A DNA stretch of 37,820 nt from Alphaproteobacteria bacterium (GTDB taxonomy: Bacteria; Pseudomonadota; Alphaproteobacteria; Rickettsiales; Deianiraeaceae): assembly GCA_025363115.1 (NCBI GenBank), contig JANYEN010000061.1, positions 1 to 37,820 on the forward strand, in the 5' to 3' direction. This document shows positions 36,496 through 37,820 of the stretch, piece by piece (the first letter of the stretch is position 1; every line of letters starts with the position of its first letter). Below the pieces are notes generated by a model. The model saw only the letters and a list, made by a program, of their open reading frames with translations, ran no database searches and was not told the DNA's origin. The position numbers and the translations under genes were made by a program.

Positions 36496-37593
36496 GTGCA
36501 AAATTTAGATAATATATTACGCAATTTAACTAAAGAAAATCCAACAAGTGCTAAAATTATTAATACAGTTCTTTTACAAAATAATATCCAAATAGAATCT
36601 GGAAAAAATCTTGAAAACATATCCAACACAACGTTTTACCAAAAAATAAAGAATTATGCTCACTCAAGATCTAACCTGATTGCAACAATAGGAGGTATAA
36701 GTTTATTATTAGCATCTATTACTGGTTTAGTAGCTTTAAACAATAAAAAAAATAGCAAGTCTCGTTCTAATAATAGGTTACCAGAAGTAGAACTAGAACT
36801 AAAAGAACTAAAAGATAATTTAGAGAGTGTGCTTATAGATCATAATCCTTTATCTAATATATCAAATGTTTCCGAAAATATAATTTTAGAAAGCACGCAA
36901 CTGATAAATGAAACAATAAGTAGTAAAGCAAGTGCACTTGATAAATATAAGAATGAGATTAGGCTGGGGCAGGTAGCTAGTAAATTTGAATCGGAATATA
37001 AACAAAAGTCTAATCATTTATTAGAGTTAGCAAAGCAATATCCTGCTTGCTCACAAACAATAGGGCAAATTCAAATAGAATTTTCTCAACATAAAAATAA
37101 TTTATTGCCCCAGTTGGATAATCGATCAACTAATGAATATTTTAATATAATGGGCAAGAGTAGTGACTTTTTAGACTTAAAGTTTGGATTAGTTTGTGAT
37201 CTTTTAAATAAAAATCATAATGAGCTTATAGCTGAATCAAATGGTAGAACAAAATTTTCCACTGATAATAATATATATGCTTCGGTTACCGAATATGTTA
37301 ATGCAGAACTTAATGCGTTAAATAAATGCAAAACTATAGAAGATATAGAGAAATGCAAAGAAATTGGAGAATATTTAGAACAATATTTTGCGTTTCAATT
37401 TGGACAAAGCACTGAACAGCCAGCACCTTTAGGCGAACTAAGTCATTCAGAAGTAGATAAAATCTATAATAATTGTAATAGTATTGAAATATTATATGTT
37501 GCGCTTTTAAATTCCGTTTTACAAGCAGGATCAAAGGCTAGGGATTTTTTTAAAAGAACCAACAACTCCGGTGATATAACTCAATCTTTTTAA
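36496..37593 (+). CDS. Unknown single-span membrane protein, 365 residues
   Basis: No family recognised. One hydrophobic span, LIATIGGISLLLASITGLVA (61-80), is followed by a basic KKNSKSRSN, so the C-terminal 280 residues are probably cytoplasmic unless secreted. That part is helical and rich in Glu, Lys, Asn and Leu, with likely coiled coil at about 95-160. The start is uncertain: the first usable codon is GTG at 36496 with no ribosome-binding site, while the same frame is open back to 36412 without ATG, GTG or TTG. A start at ATT or ATA, or a lost start codon, is possible. The gene follows the previous one by 59 bases. Confidence 0.62.
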   Translation: MQNLDNILRNLTKENPTSAKIINTVLLQNNIQIESGKNLENISNTTFYQKIKNYAHSRSNLIATIGGISLLLASITGLVALNNKKNSKSRSNNRLPEVELELKELKDNLESVLIDHNPLSNISNVSENIILESTQLINETISSKASALDKYKNEIRLGQVASKFESEYKQKSNHLLELAKQYPACSQTIGQIQIEFSQHKNNLLPQLDNRSTNEYFNIMGKSSDFLDLKFGLVCDLLNKNHNELIAESNGRTKFSTDNNIYASVTEYVNAELNALNKCKTIEDIEKCKEIGEYLEQYFAFQFGQSTEQPAPLGELSHSEVDKIYNNCNSIEILYVALLNSVLQAGSKARDFFKRTNNSGDITQSF

Positions 37594-37674
37594 TTTTTTA
37601 ATTAAGATTGGTATAAATAAATTGAGTTTGAAGACAAAATTAGAATTATTTTTCTAAAATTTTTAACAAATTTT

Positions 37675-37820
37675 TTCACCATTATATACTTAACAAAAGT
37701 TAAACAAAATAAACTTAAGATTTAACAACACTTTTAACGACTTCTTTTATTTTTTCTTTATCAGTTGTTTGTGGCTCGCATTCGTGTTCTTTGCAAACTT
37801 CTTTAAATTTTTTCCATTGA
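37675..37820. repeat. Inverted repeat arm B: second copy of the mobile cassette end
   Basis: Reverse complement of 1616-1761 with seven mismatches. The shared sequence begins exactly at 37675 and continues past the window edge. The element here points leftward, so the two copies face each other across about 36 kb. The DNA to the left (37594-37674) is unrelated to the methyltransferase that borders arm A, which supports 37675 as a true element end. Confidence 0.9.
37715..37820 (-). CDS. Second copy of the 59-residue small protein, partial
   Basis: Minus-strand frame ending in TAA at 37715-37717 and running off the right edge. The last 35 residues match the protein at 1542-1721 except Ile to Thr and Thr to Lys. 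An ATPase and transposase gene would be expected just beyond the window if the whole cassette is duplicated. Confidence 0.75.
   Translation of the reverse strand, partial: QWKKFKEVCKEHECEPQTTDKEKIKEVVKSVVKS

Noticed and set aside
37582-37610. Hairpin CAATCT...AGATTG at the end of the 36496 gene as a terminator
   Set aside because: The stem is interrupted by a bulge, nearly all A/T, overlaps the stop codon and lacks a following T run.

Overview
The window is an AT-rich stretch (GC about 30% by eye) of an alphaproteobacterial chromosome, most like a Rickettsiales-type host-associated bacterium. The pointers are a VirB9 gene of the reduced (rvh-like) type IV secretion system, an IalB-family protein, a CvpA protein, a MidA/NDUFAF7 methyltransferase, a RatA/Coq10 protein, many degraded genes and several long proteins of unknown function. 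An ilvB-ilvN-ilvC operon plus leuA shows branched-chain amino acid synthesis. That is unusual for classical Rickettsiaceae and Anaplasmataceae and fits a less reduced lineage (Deianiraeaceae-like is one possibility; this is inference).

Layout. Positions 1-1761 hold the end of a mobile cassette: the C-terminus of an IS1595/ISXO2-type transposase, an ABC/OLD-like ATPase and a 59-residue protein. It has cut off the C-terminus of a DNA methyltransferase that follows aspS (2453-4237). The same cassette end recurs inverted at the right edge (37675-37820). Next come an unknown protein with a host-type tyrosine motif (4386-5042) and the leftward group dsbB-hemD-kdsD-folD (7983-5061). Divergent from it is fabI, split by an apparent one-base loss. 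After fabI come a Gly/Ser-rich basic protein, a MidA-type methyltransferase, a RatA/Coq10 protein, cvpA with a long tail, and a UvrC lacking its RNase H-like domain.

The region 13442-22827 is an envelope/secretion block: virB9, a secreted unknown, an IalB-like protein, adk, and a giant exported protein of about 2156 residues with about 90 cysteines. DsbB elsewhere in the window fits a need for disulfide formation. A decayed IS1016-like transposase lies at about 23220-23694, and a scrap of a second one at 10463-10544.

The ilv operon (27615-23779, leftward) reads leader peptide-ilvB-ilvN-isochorismatase-like hydrolase-ilvC. The leader ends in a run of Leu/Val/Ile/Thr codons. An octamer inside it is perfectly complementary to the ilvB start site, suggesting leader-controlled translation. 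Upstream, and divergent from a restriction-modification pair, is a HAD-like protein with two FGIxxIL-type repeats in its tail. The R-M pair (28879-30737) resembles NgoPII (GGCC). leuA, an MFS transporter and an ABC exporter follow closely. Two unknown proteins (35339-36436, 36496-37593) complete the window.

The most interesting candidates are the duplicated transposase-ATPase-small protein cassette, the ilv leader/start-site pairing, the UvrC without its 5'-nuclease domain, and the unknown proteins carrying eukaryotic short linear motifs.
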